64,000 nucleotides of DNA from Ptychodera flava (lineage: Eukaryota > Hemichordata > Enteropneusta > Ptychoderidae), in NCBI RefSeq assembly GCF_041260155.1, contig NC_091935.1, positions 6,129,501 to 6,193,500 of the forward strand. The letters run 5' to 3'. The notes under the pieces are model-generated. The model had not been told where the DNA came from and made no database searches. It was given only the letters and a program-made list of their open reading frames with translations. The translations under genes were made by a program, and so were the position numbers. Shown here piece after piece: positions 38,301 to 48,312 of the stretch. The number at the start of each line of letters is the position of its first letter. The first letter of the stretch is position 1.

Positions 38301-41300
38301 GGAAAACAGCAATTTTCACACCATCATCAAACACTCTACATATTCACAGTACAATAATGATAATGGCGTGAGAAAGCTACATATTAATCAGAATTAAACA
38401 AATCTCCGGATTTTATATACTGTATGGTGCAAGCGATCGAGTAACTGTCTCGTTGAATGGTCAAATCGGAAAGAACGGGTTAGGATTTCTGGTATTTGTC
38501 TCTACAACCATGCTACCTCCTAGCTGCAAAATTGTAGCTCTACGGTGAGGTGGTCGGTGAGTTTTGGTTTTTGCGACCTCGCTCACCAGTAGAGCTACAA
38601 TGCCGAAGGCCCTGAAGCATACAAAACAAGTCATCGTTGATGACACAGTCCCCACTTGTTAATGGGTACTTTGATTACAGGTCCTCAGAGAGGATAGAGT
38701 CCTCTTCATTAGGTCTGTGATAAAAATACTTTTGAATAAATTCGCTTGATACATGTCTGAGTTGTAGTTCAGGACATGAAAAAATCGTAATAAAATGGCC
38801 ACATGGCGGCCATATTGGATCGTATCACAAAACAAATCGATGTGCATATGTATGACATAGGTCAATGTCCTTGTACCAAGTTTGAATAAAATCCGTTGAG
38901 ATATGCCTGAGTTATGGCTCTGTACATGAAAAAATCGTAACAAAATGGCCGCACGGCAGCCATATTGGATCGTATCACATGAAAAATTGACGTGCATATC
39001 TATGACATTGGTCAATGTCCTTGTACCAACTTTGAATAAAATCAGTTGAAACATGCCTGAGTAATGGCTCTGTACATGAAAAAATCGTAATAAAATGGCC
39101 GCCTGGCGGCCATATTGAATCGTATCACAAAATAAATCGATGTGAATATGTATGACATAGGTCAATGTCCTTGTACAAAGTTTGAATAAAATCGGTTGAG
39201 ATATGCCTGAATTATGGCTCTGTACATGAAAAAATCGTAACAAAATGGCCGCCTGGCGGCCATATTGGATCGTATCACAAAACAAATTGATGTGCATATC
39301 TATGACATTGGTCAATGTCCTTGTACCAGCTTTGAATAAAATCAGTTGAAACATGTCTGAGTTATGGCTCTGTACATGAAAAAATCATAATAAAATGGCC
39401 GCCTGGCAGCCATATTGGATCGTATCAAAAAACAAATTGACGTGCATCTGTATGACATATGAAGTAATCCTTGTACCAAGTTTGAATGAAATCGCTCCAG
39501 GCATCTCTGAGATATCTGCGTGAACGGACGGACGCACGCACGGACGGACGGACGCACGCACGCACGCACACACGCACGGACATGACCAAACCTATAAGTC
39601 CCCCCGGACGGTGTCCGTGGGGACTAATAAGCACGCTGCACATGGCACGGCATTTTGATGTAAAATCCCATATATTTACTGCATTTGGTCATACCGATTC
39701 AGGGTTTTACATCACTTTTAACTTTTGAGAGTCCCTGGGACTCCTGGTGTTAGAAAATGGGAGTCCTACATCAAAATATGGGGGTCCCAATTTATTTCAC
39801 AAAAATGTTTTATAGTTTATCAATGCCATGGTCTTCACTGTGTTCAATTAGTATTAATTTGCATACACAGAGACAACAAGGTTCCATATTGTACATGGAG
39901 GGGTAACTATTGTGCAACACATGCACACAACTATAGGGCATATTCAACTGACTCTGTATAGTTTGAACCGCCTGTATAACTATAATGAAGAGTTGAAGAC
40001 AAAAACACATTTCACTAACCTTTTTATCGATTAATTTTGGTGTTTGACCCAACTTACATTAGTTTAATTCACGTACGCGTGTGTAACTATCTGTGGCTTA
40101 TCGAGTCACGGACTCGTACTACCATACATACTAGTCAATCCGTTCGCCAAGTTTGATCACATTTTTTGACAAGCACGCCACAAAATCCGCCACAAAATGG
40201 AAAGAAACCACTAAGTATCGAGAAAAAAGTTTCATGTCCGGTTTATTTCAGTTAAAAAAATGCGTAACACGTAGGAAATGTCTCGCAATGTCAACAGTTC
40301 AGAACAACTACATTTCATTTACAAACCGGGTCGACTGTTATGGCCGTCTCGCTTCAGGACGGCCGGAGGTCAAATATCAAGAGTTTAAAGGGGCTTTTTG
40401 GCAGTCAAACGCTTGAAAATTCACAAAATACACTTCAATTTAACCGAATCCTTACAAATTTCTCAATCTTGCATGTTTTGGACTTCGAAAACCTTAACCT
40501 CGGGTTCCATGTCGAGAGTTAGGCATCACACAGTGCCGCCATCTTGGCCGCCGATACGTTCGAAGTTCACTATCGCGATCGATTTGGTCACCAAATCGCG
40601 TCATTTTTCCAAAAAATATTCTCAAAAAAACTGTAAAATCTATCATTTCTATCACCCAGAGGGCAGTAGCTTGGCATAATATAGTTGTCTTCCGTGTCTA
40701 CGGCATGGTAAAGCTTTCAAAACGTACGTACGTGTTTCGTTCAATGCACTGTGGCCGTATCCGCGTACGGGTGAAACTGCAGACCTGATTAAATATTCAT
40801 GAAAACCGCTGACCTCTTTTGAAGAAAGTTCGCATAAATTACTGGAATTTTCGATTGTTAGGCTGCATGATGTCATTATTTTAGTCCTTATATGGTACTA
40901 AACTGGGTTCAAAGGGTCAGGAATACCCTCCTTCTGGCTGAGTTCGGCAATGCATAGCTAAGTTAGGCATAAGCATAGAACGCAATCACTGTCGGTTTAT
41001 ATACCGACGTGGCGCTGAGAGCGAGAATGCCGTGTCGGTTTATAAACCGACGCGGCACTTTAAGGGTTAAAGTACGGGGTCGGTAAGGTTTACTGGGATG
41101 TGTTTTACGTGTTCAGCAGCTTCGCAAGGTGTACACCAGCAACAGATATTGCTGCGTCCCAAGGGACGCGTGGTTTAGTTTTTGAGGGGTCCTGCGTCCG
41201 GTTTTATGCGTAAAGGACGCAGAAATGCGCGTCATGTAAAACCCTGCGATTTATCACTACTGACGACTAAACAGTAGACTGCTCTAACCTTGTCGTTTAT

Positions 41301-41856
41301 GGGGTTTGGTATTTGTTCAAATACGTCGATCGCGTTCCAAAAACATTTCTTGGAGCCGCCATTACCAACTTCCGGTAATGGCAGCTCCCAGAATTTCGCT
41401 CAATGTTTATGGAACGCGATCGACGTGTTCGCGCTAATACTAAACCCCATAAACGACAAGGTTAGTGTAGTATAGTGTATAGTCACCAGTAGTGATAAAT
41501 CGGTACGACCAAATGCAGTTAATATGCGGGATTTTACATGAAAATGCCGCGCCATGTGTGGCGCGCCTATTTTGTATGCTACAGGGCCTTCGGCATTAGT
41601 ATAGCTGTACTGGTGAGCGATGTCGCAAAAACCAAAACTCACCGACCGCCTCACCGTAGAGCTACAATTTTGCAGCTAGCTACCTCCATGCTTCAACTAA
41701 GTACATGGCAGGTCAATGAATGTGACGATAACTGAAAATGAAATGATAGATGAATGTACCTGGATGCCATTTCAACGCTAATTTTCGATAGGACTTCTTA
41801 AGATCGTTATCGCCTGCGTCAAAGGGCACACCAAGAACTTCGTAATGACACTGCAT
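30102..41856 (-). CDS. DNAJC21: DNAJC21, J-domain and zinc-finger ribosome biogenesis factor
   Basis: Fourteen exons join in phase to 563 codons, close to the human 531: 41856-41760, 37650-37522, 37202-37117, 36748-36614, 35985-35812, 35537-35487, 35194-35115, 34960-34842, 34629-34545, 33313-33089, 32672-32603, 32077-31902, 31407-31320 and 30278-30102. The protein starts [20 protein letters not shown]. The J domain has its HPD with the Asp codon split by intron 1, then [36 protein letters not shown] region, a charged coiled coil, a U1-type C2H2 finger (C-x2-C...H-x5-H), acidic tracts, [10 protein letters not shown] and a second C2H2 finger near the C-terminus follow. Family knowledge: the homologue of yeast Jjj1 works with Hsp70 to release export factors from cytoplasmic pre-60S particles. 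I chose the internal ATG because the upstream in-frame Met lacks family similarity. AATAAA signals on this strand lie at 29898-29903 and 29920-29925. Confidence 0.95.
32341..32392. repeat. GT microsatellite
   Basis: This (GT)n run is expanded here compared with the short GTGTGTGTGT at the same intron position in the other DNAJC21 copy (near 12614). It is a useful marker of change after the duplication. Confidence 0.9.
33656..34032. other. Insertion of about 375 bp specific to this DNAJC21 copy
   Basis: The two DNAJC21 copies align up to GTTTCTAACTCTGT and resume at GGCAATGCAACCTCAATG / AACAATGCAACCTCAATG. The intervening sequence here has no counterpart at 13890-13940. I see no inverted repeat or clear target duplication. 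It could be an insertion here or a loss there. Confidence 0.55.
36108..36198. repeat. Dispersed repeat of about 90 bp, copy 1 of 3
   Basis: The core GGTTTGGCCCAAACCCATTG is followed by TTATCAATGGTGA and GGACCTGTTTAC. The ends TTAACCCTTTCACC and GGTGAACAGGTTTAA form a short imperfect inverted repeat. Related copies lie at about 56738-56822 and 57360-57443, both in the opposite orientation. Confidence 0.75.
38625..39629. mobile_element. Helentron-like element nested in the left terminal repeat
   Basis: It interrupts the left arm of the 38521-41678 element, whose sequence resumes after it. Its ends carry AGTCCCCAC (38647) and GTGGGGACT (39617-39625). Between them are five units of 150 bp, at 38797, 38947, 39097, 39247 and 39397, each with AAAATGGCCGCCTGGCGGCC. 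An ACGG/ACGC microsatellite and a terminal GTCCCCCCGGACGGTGTCCG hairpin follow. This is the layout known from HINE/pearl-type elements. The 231-codon minus-strand frame exists only because 150 is divisible by three. Confidence 0.65.
41248..41505. repeat. Long imperfect palindrome
   Basis: CGATTTATCACTACTG at the left is mirrored by CAGTAGTGATAAATCG at the right. The inner arms CTAACCTTGTCGTTTATGGG and CGTCGATCGCGTTCCA also pair with their complements. The centre contains CCATTACC...GGTAATGG. It is part of, or an insertion in, the right side of the 9-bp-duplication element. Confidence 0.7.
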
Positions 41857-41999
41857 CCTCGAATTTTTCAAAGCACACTGTATTTTGTGTGAAATAGGCT
41901 TCTCATTTCCTACCACATGCCAGATGAATTACCGGCGATTCTGCAATAACACAATCAAACACTTCCTGTTCCGGGTCAGTTTGTCCGCAACGCGCAAAG

Positions 42000-42549
42000 A
42001 ATGCCGGGTATAGATAACTGCGAAACTTTCACAGTGACAGCGCCGCCACCGCTGGTATTCTGAGTCACACACAGGTGCATGCAATCGACGTCGACGAGCT
42101 GAACGGCTTTCGTGGAGATCTAATCACGCCTATTATATCGCAGAGTGTACGTGCTACATGCCGTTCTGGTTTACATTTAGATTTTATTTACCGCTTTACT
42201 TAAAACAAAGAAACAAAGAAACAAACAAACATATACTAAAATACCAACCACACAAACAACAAGAACATTAATCACTGGTACCTAATCAAGTGATAACTTC
42301 CCAGTAGAGACTGGGTTCCCTATATGTTCTAACTTGCTGATGTATCAAGTCGACACAAAATTTGTTTCTTTACTTGATAAACTTAAAAAAAAGTCCCAAG
42401 CACTTCTACTCTCATCAGGTTGACCGGTGTACTATTGAAAGTCGCAAGAATTGTTTCACCTTCCATGCGGAAAAATCAAGAAGGAATGTATAGGATACAA
42501 GTAGATTAATTTTGTGCAATAAAAACCAAAAAACGTGTTTTCGATGTTT

Positions 42550-42604
<55 letters not shown>

Positions 42605-42618
42605 CTCTCTCTCTCTCG

Positions 42619-42694
<76 letters not shown>

Positions 42695-44161
42695 ACCTGA
42701 ACCATTTCGTAGTCACGAACCTTTAAATATACCATGGAAATACCTGACTCTACTTTTGAAGCGCAAGAACAAATATTTTTTTTCGCGGTTTTGATGTTGG
42801 TTTTGTTTTGGTTGGTGAAAATAAAATATTCAAATCACCATAGAAACTGAAGAAAGTACTGAATTCTGGCGTAAAAAGATAATTTGTGGACTTTGGAAAG
42901 ATTGTCAAATCTTAGAATTCAAAACAATGCATACCTCCAGAGTAACCCTACCTCTCTACTTCTAAATCAATCCCCACTTATTGGGTTTCACAACCGAGAC
43001 AGTCGGGTTCTTTATCTATCAATAATTTGCTGTGTAGTTTTCATCGAAATCTAAACAACAGACAAGTTGCATGCCTTATTTGGCTTTCTATGATATGAAG
43101 TTATATCATCATGAACTTTCAATTCTTAGCTTTTTCGACATCAATGCCTAATTTTCAGTAGGCCTATCTGTAATCATATCGTATATATTGAACGCGACTA
43201 GGACATCGTTTCTTTGCGCACCAAGGTCGTTATTTGAAATTTTCCCAAAGTCAAAAAACAACCACGAGTGTTTTATATGTCAACACAAATCTAATACATT
43301 TTTTTTAAAACGGCCGAATCGTATATAATTGAGCCTAGGAAATCTTTTCTTTGAGCGCAAAAGTTGTTATTTGAAATAGTTGTAACGAGAGACCAAGAAA
43401 GCATACAACCACAGTCAGTGAAGTCAAAGACTAAGCATACTTCCTACAAACTGTTTTACTCAAACAACGGCCTCGGTGAGCTGCTACAAGTAGTGGGTGA
43501 CAATTTTAATTTGACAAATCCAAGCTAAGTTGTTTAAGCTTTATTTTTAATTCGTTTCCGTTCCTCGGGCAATTACAATTTATATGGTTTCGATCGCGTT
43601 GATTGCAAGCTGTTCTTGTTAGAGTCGCTCAGTATAGGGAGTTTCGTATGTCGCAAAGACTAAAAAGAGAGAAAATTAAGTTACGGCTAAAATGGCGTCT
43701 TTTTTATCAATGAAGTAAGAATACCGAACCCTCTGAGTGAATTTGCGAACATTTATTTAGCGTCAAAGTGTATTGCATAGAAAAGCGTGCGATCAACATT
43801 CAACTTGTCAGAAAGTGAAGGTTGTCCAGTAGGGCCTACTAATAGTACTATGCGATGAAAAGCACATTGTCTCTGTCATTAGAAAAATACATAATTAACA
43901 TGAACTTTCAAAAAATTCCTCAAAAATACCTCAAACAAAGGTACATGCTTTCTCCTGCTTGGCAAACACGTTTTCATATGGCCTGGATCATACCCATTCA
44001 AAAGGTCAAATATTGTCACGGTCGATAACCTGTTCTGTTATTAATATTCAACACGACACAGAAACTGTCTCAGATGACCTACTTTTCAAAGTTCCGCAGC
44101 TGTCCATTTCGATCACGTGAATGAATTAACTCGGCGTCGCCTGAAAGGGAAACCAGGTCAC
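42000..44161. other. Intergenic stretch upstream of DNAJC21
   Basis: An ETS-like CACTTCCTG near 41961 could belong to the DNAJC21 promoter. A long CT microsatellite occupies 42553-42690. The rest is AT-rich with no recognised gene. Confidence 0.45.
42553..42690. repeat. CT microsatellite, about 138 bp
   Basis: A nearly pure (CT)n tract has a few CC or CG interruptions. All open frames over it are simple Leu/Ser or Arg/Glu repeats. Confidence 0.95.
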
Positions 44162-44168
44162 GATCTAC

Positions 44169-45605
44169 CATAGGGGGTCCAATCTCCGATGATGACGATG
44201 ATGATGATTAAATATTTAAAAATGAAGATAAATAAACATTATTTGGACTCAGTAAATTTGTTGTTATTGTTGTTGTTATTGTTGTTGTCGTTGTTGATAC
44301 TATTTGCAGAAAAGAACAAAGTATGCGCTGCAAATTTCAACACAGCCTAACTATACATGTGCGTCGCAAATTCAATACAGCCTAACTATACATGTGCGTT
44401 GCAAATTCAATACAGCCTAACTATACATGTGCGTTGCTGCCTAACTATACATGTGCGTTGCAAATTCAATACAGCCTAACATTACCCAAGGGGTGTCACT
44501 TCATTGCCACACACTTTTTTTCGATCGCCAAAAATGCACCTAGCATGCATCGAAATCGGTAAAATTCGACGTAGGGTCAAAGCACATTAGTCCTTCTCAA
44601 TAATACTCCAACATTTTTACCTCTTACCGATGAAAAGTCGAGAAATCAGCAAGTTTTTCAGCGTATCTGGACGTCTCTTACATTTCAGATTTAAAAGGCG
44701 CGGCAGTGTATTGAGTCACGTGGGCGCTTTTCAAATCGAACCAATAGCAGAGCTGAATGGACCAGCGTGAAACCCGGAGGCAACGTAAGTTTCTCACATC
44801 TTTGGAAAGAACGATCTCTTGCTGCGGGTGAACTGGAACTGTTAAAGTTACCAGAATTTCGTATGCAGACGCACGCAGACAGTGTCACCCATAGTCTTCC
44901 AAAGACGTGAGAAACTTACGTTACTGCTGGGTTTTCACGCTGGGCCCATTCGTTCAGTACGGGCTCTGACCCTACATCGAATTTTACCGCTCTCGATGCT
45001 TGCTGGGTGCATTTTGGCGAGCTCTGCTATTGGTTCGATTTGAAAAGCGCCCACGTGACTCAATACACTGCCTCGCCTTTTAAATCTGAAATGTAAGAGA
45101 CGTCCAGATACGCTGAAAAACTTGCTGATTTCTCGACTTTTCATCGGTAAGAGGTAAAAATGTTGGAGTATTATTGAGAAGGACTAATGTGCTTTGACCC
45201 TACGTCGAATTTTACCGATTTCGATGCATGCTAGGTGCATTTTTGGCGATCGAAAAAAAGTGTGTGGCAATGAAGTGACACCCCTTGGGTAATGTTAGGC
45301 TGTATTGAATTTGCAACGCACATGTATAGTTAGGCAGCAACGCACATGTATAGTTAGGCTGTATTGAATTTGCAACGCACATGTATAGTTAGGCTGTATT
45401 GAATTTGCGACGCACATGTATAGTTAGGCTGTGTTGAAATTTGCAGCGCATACTTTGTTCTTTTCTGCAAATAGTATCAACAACGACAACAACAATAACA
45501 ACAACAATAACAACAATTTACTGAGTCCAAATATATGTTTATTTATCTTCATTTTTAAATATTTAATCATCATCATCGTCATCATCGGAGATTGGACCCC
45601 CTATG
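44169..45605. mobile_element. 1.44-kb fold-back element with 7-bp target duplication
   Basis: The element starts CATAGGGGGTCCAATCTCC and ends with the reverse complement. Arms 44169-44811 and 44896-45605 are close to identical around a spacer of about 85 nt. The right arm has about 73 bp more than the left near its inner end. From the outside in, each arm has an ATG/ATC trinucleotide patch, a GTT-type repeat, a tandem block with CCTAACTATACATGTGCGTT, and a region with CACGTG, ATTGG and TTTTAAA. GATCTAC flanks it at 44162-44168 and 45606-45612. Long arms with inner tandem repeats resemble fold-back elements of the Galileo type, which also make 7-bp duplications. That kinship is inference. It lies 128 bp downstream of the ELOVL6-like stop codon. 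Confidence 0.85.
44330..44485. repeat. Tandem repeat in left fold-back arm
   Basis: About four copies of a unit near 37 bp occur, with the shared words CAAATTCAATACAGCC and TAACTATACATGTGCGTTG; one copy is shortened. A mirror set lies at about 45290-45450 in the other arm. Confidence 0.85.
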
Positions 45606-45733
45606 GATCTACATAACGAATACAAATGTTTCAGTCTTGGGTAAGTTTGTGACGGCCTAACACTGGAAACATTCTCGCGCGACGAACACAGGTCTTTGTC
45701 GCAAAAAATAAGTCTGTTGACAACGAAAATGTG

Positions 45734-46573
45734 TTAGTCCATTTTTGTGGTAATTTTCTTCGGTTTCTTCACGATGTACACTTGGAAAAAGAAATTGGCG
45801 AAGAGGACAAGGAAGCTGACGTACATGAGGGCTCCGACGCGCCACCTTGGGACGCTGATTTCGCAGTCGATACCCGCGCTGAACATCTTGTGGGCGTAGA
45901 AGTAGATGTAGGTACCTAGGACCATCTGAGTGATCTGCATAGTGGTGATAACCATCGCTATCTGCTTGGGAACTCTCACCCCAGCGGCTCGCAGAGCGTA
46001 ATAGGTGTACATAAGTGAATGCACGGTAAAATTCATGAGGGTACATAGAAAGGCAGTGCTGGCCCGCCCACTGTAACCCCAGCAGCAATAGCACATGGTA
46101 AAGATGTGGTGATACCAGTGCAGAAAGATAAGTTTGGATTTGCGGAACACCACAAAAACAGTATCACCGAGTTCAAGAAGCTTTGAGGAGGTGAAAACAA
46201 ATAACCAGAAACCGCTTATTCTCTCGGCGTCGAAGTGAACGTTGTCGCAGGCTGCCTTGTGCCAGCCACCTTCGCTCAGGATAGCCGATAACGCTGTGTA
46301 CATTCGCCAGGTACCAAGGATACTGAATATTGCTAAGGAAAGGTTCCAAATCACCAACAAGGAGCGAAATTCCTTCCGTTCACGATCTTCCATGAAGCTT
46401 CGAAGACCAAAGATGGCAATGACATACACGACCGATGCAGTGACCGCGATGGGCATTCCAGTTTCTTCCATCCATCGCACCCAGAAGTCATCGTCAAAAT
46501 TCTTCTCAAATTCAAACAACTTCGGCAGACGAACTTGTGGGTATGATGCATTTTCACTACTGGCTATTTTCAT
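45734..46573 (-). CDS. ELOVL6-like very-long-chain fatty acid elongase
   Basis: This is a single uninterrupted frame of 279 residues, typical in length for the ELOVL family. The catalytic histidine box HWYHH is at residues 152-156, preceded by KLLELGDTVFVVFRK, the conserved KxxExxDT region. Several hydrophobic membrane spans and a lysine-rich C-terminus (KKPKKITTKMD), of the kind that retains proteins in the ER, are present. The WVRWMEETG and WHKAACDN words resemble ELOVL6. The family condenses malonyl-CoA with saturated and monounsaturated acyl-CoA in the ER. Vertebrate ELOVL6 has introns while this copy has none, which fits a retrocopy ancestor or lineage-specific intron loss. No AATAAA is seen before the fold-back element; the nearest on this strand is inside its arm (45538-45543). 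Confidence 0.9.
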   Translation of the reverse strand: MKIASSENASYPQVRLPKLFEFEKNFDDDFWVRWMEETGMPIAVTASVVYVIAIFGLRSFMEDRERKEFRSLLVIWNLSLAIFSILGTWRMYTALSAILSEGGWHKAACDNVHFDAERISGFWLFVFTSSKLLELGDTVFVVFRKSKLIFLHWYHHIFTMCYCCWGYSGRASTAFLCTLMNFTVHSLMYTYYALRAAGVRVPKQIAMVITTMQITQMVLGTYIYFYAHKMFSAGIDCEISVPRWRVGALMYVSFLVLFANFFFQVYIVKKPKKITTKMD

Positions 46574-46742
46574 GCTGGCAGTAAAACCGGTTGTTCCTTC
46601 TTACACAGAAACGCGGTTTTCTTTTAACCTTAAGATGAAATTAGAGTAACACTGTTCGTATACGTACGAAGAAGTTGCCGGGTCGCTGTACCGAGTACTT
46701 ATTACCCGGCCTCGCATCACCAGATATTTTGTTTTGCTCGAC

Positions 46743-46781
46743 CACGTGATAACATCAGGCGATCTTGAAGTTCGAAGGTCA
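46743..46781 (-). promoter_or_regulatory. E-box and DR1-like motif upstream of ELOVL6-like gene
   Basis: CACGTG lies at 46743-46748, and AGTTCGAAGGTCA at 46769-46781, about 170-210 bp upstream of the start codon at 46573. The second is one base from a DR1 (AGTTCA-A-AGGTCA) bound by HNF4/PPAR-RXR-type receptors. This is motif reading only; no function is shown. Confidence 0.35.
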
Positions 46782-48312
46782 TCACATATATTTTCCAAGC
46801 GCGCAAAAATTACCATTAAGTTGGATTGGTAGATCCATGTCGAGGTGTATTTTAAAGCAAATTCCTGGTTAGTTTTGGAACAAGAAATTATTTTGCGAAT
46901 TTCTTTTGCGTTTTGAGGACAAATTAAAAAAGCTGAGTTTCCCGGATGCACTGGCAGTGACCACTGCACTGATAATTCACTGCGGCCGATTCGTCGTCGT
47001 CATGCATCAGGCATGCCACGCCGCAACTCAATATTCTGTGATGAGTTGTTTTTGCATGTAATAAACATTTTATGCTCATCGATACTATATTCGTTGATAT
47101 TTTCCAAATTAATGTCAGTGCGTTGATAATAGACGGCCGGATTTTTTTATAAAATAAAGCGTGGCTCGCCCTTGTGGCCTGACATGATCAAACAAACTAT
47201 ATAAATATATGTAGATAGTGTTCTGATCGACGCATGCAACAACTTGCGAAGTTTGCTGATAAGTGTGTTTGACATCCCGCCAAAATAAACCTTAGCATGT
47301 GCAGCAAGCAGTCACACACAACTTAACCAACGCTGTGTGCAGGCATCAGTGGCTAAGCGTGTTTGAATCTGTCTAGGTTTAATTTTAGTAGACGGTTTTA
47401 CATGTAAACCATCTCCGATGTTAACAGTTCATACGATCATAATCATTGTTAATTTTAATCAAGAGATGGCGTGAAACTGTGGTAGGCATACTTGTGTACT
47501 GGGCACAAAAAGGCAGCTTTATCGCGTGGATGAAAAACAAGACTGTTCCAATTTTGTTTCTACAACTTCGGCGTTTCCATCCCACATAGGGAATCTTCAT
47601 CAAGAATCGAAAAACAGAACAATTATACAGCAAAGATGGAAACTTGTGAACAAAGAAAATCAGCAATGTAGAGTAGAAACGGTAAAAAGTTTTAAAATCA
47701 GTGAAATGTTGGTCGATAAAACAAAACGGAGAGCTTAATGTGTAAACATGAACAAGAAAATTTTGAACTTGCAAGATGACGAATGGTTGCGCGCGTTGAA
47801 AGCAGCGATGTTGACTGTCCGGATCGCACAAAGTCAATGGCATGAAAGAGAAACAAAGGGATGGCTCCCCTCCCAAGACAAAAAGAGCAAGGATATGAAA
47901 GGAAGATGAGACTCTCTAGCGACTCTAAAGACCCAGTTTCACTTCTACTTGGCACCTAGCACTGTGGTTGGACTGACACTAATTTCCATAACAAACTCAT
48001 CATCAGATTGAGAGATCAATGAAATGCTGCCGGACAGACAGACATGAGTAAACAAATAATACGGCGATGGAAATGACATGGCAAAATGTTTCCATACGAA
48101 TGAGACTTAAATTGCACCTACTTATCACAAAAAATAGTGCATAAATCAAGTGACCGAAAACTCAAAATCTTGAACTCTTCGCGAGGTCACTGGGATAATT
48201 TTACTTGTAGAAGAATGAAAGGTACGGTTCTTTATGAGGTAACGCATCTTCTCAAAACGAGATAGGCATTGGATGATCGAATTTGTCAAAAAGAGCGATC
48301 TAGCTCTATCAG
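46782..48312. other. Intergenic stretch between the two elongases
   Basis: The opposite-strand frames at 47421-47876 and 47526-47738 show no recognised domain and no splice structure. I see no clear element ends here. Confidence 0.45.

Larger units (their letters stand above)
38521..41678. mobile_element. 3.2-kb terminal-inverted-repeat element with 9-bp target duplication
   Basis: The ends TAGCTGCAAAATTGTAGCTC and its complement start an inverted repeat that, leaving out a later insertion on the left, runs about 200 bp (38521-38640 plus 39635-39715, against 41678-41490). GCTACCTCC flanks it exactly at 38512-38520 and 41679-41687. A 9-bp duplication is typical of Mutator-like transposons. 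No transposase is recognised in the 3.2 kb, so it is non-autonomous. It lies in intron 1 of DNAJC21. The inner right side holds a further palindrome (41248-41505). Confidence 0.8.

Noticed and set aside
38659-39354. 231-codon minus-strand frame with 50-residue repeats
   Set aside because: The frame reflects the 150-bp tandem core of a Helentron-like element; the frame stays open because 150 is a multiple of three.
38300-41760. CRISPR-like regular repeats
   Set aside because: The repeats are direct tandems without unique spacers, and the DNA is eukaryotic; there are no cas-like genes.
41857-41916. Upstream in-frame Met of DNAJC21 exon 1 as the start
   Set aside because: The 20 extra residues do not match the family, whose proteins begin directly at the J domain (MxCHYE).
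42415-42735. Arg/Glu- and Leu/Ser-rich frames
   Set aside because: These are simple translations of the CT microsatellite.
44691-45144. Frames in the fold-back centre (65 and 69 codons)
   Set aside because: They lie within the inverted arms and loop and appear as mirrored pairs; no coding evidence.
46242-46649. 135-codon plus-strand frame
   Set aside because: It is the antisense shadow of the ELOVL6-like coding sequence.
47421-47876. 151-codon minus-strand frame upstream of the elongase
   Set aside because: The composition is rich in Phe, Cys and Ser without a family motif, and a competing frame lies on the other strand; not supported.
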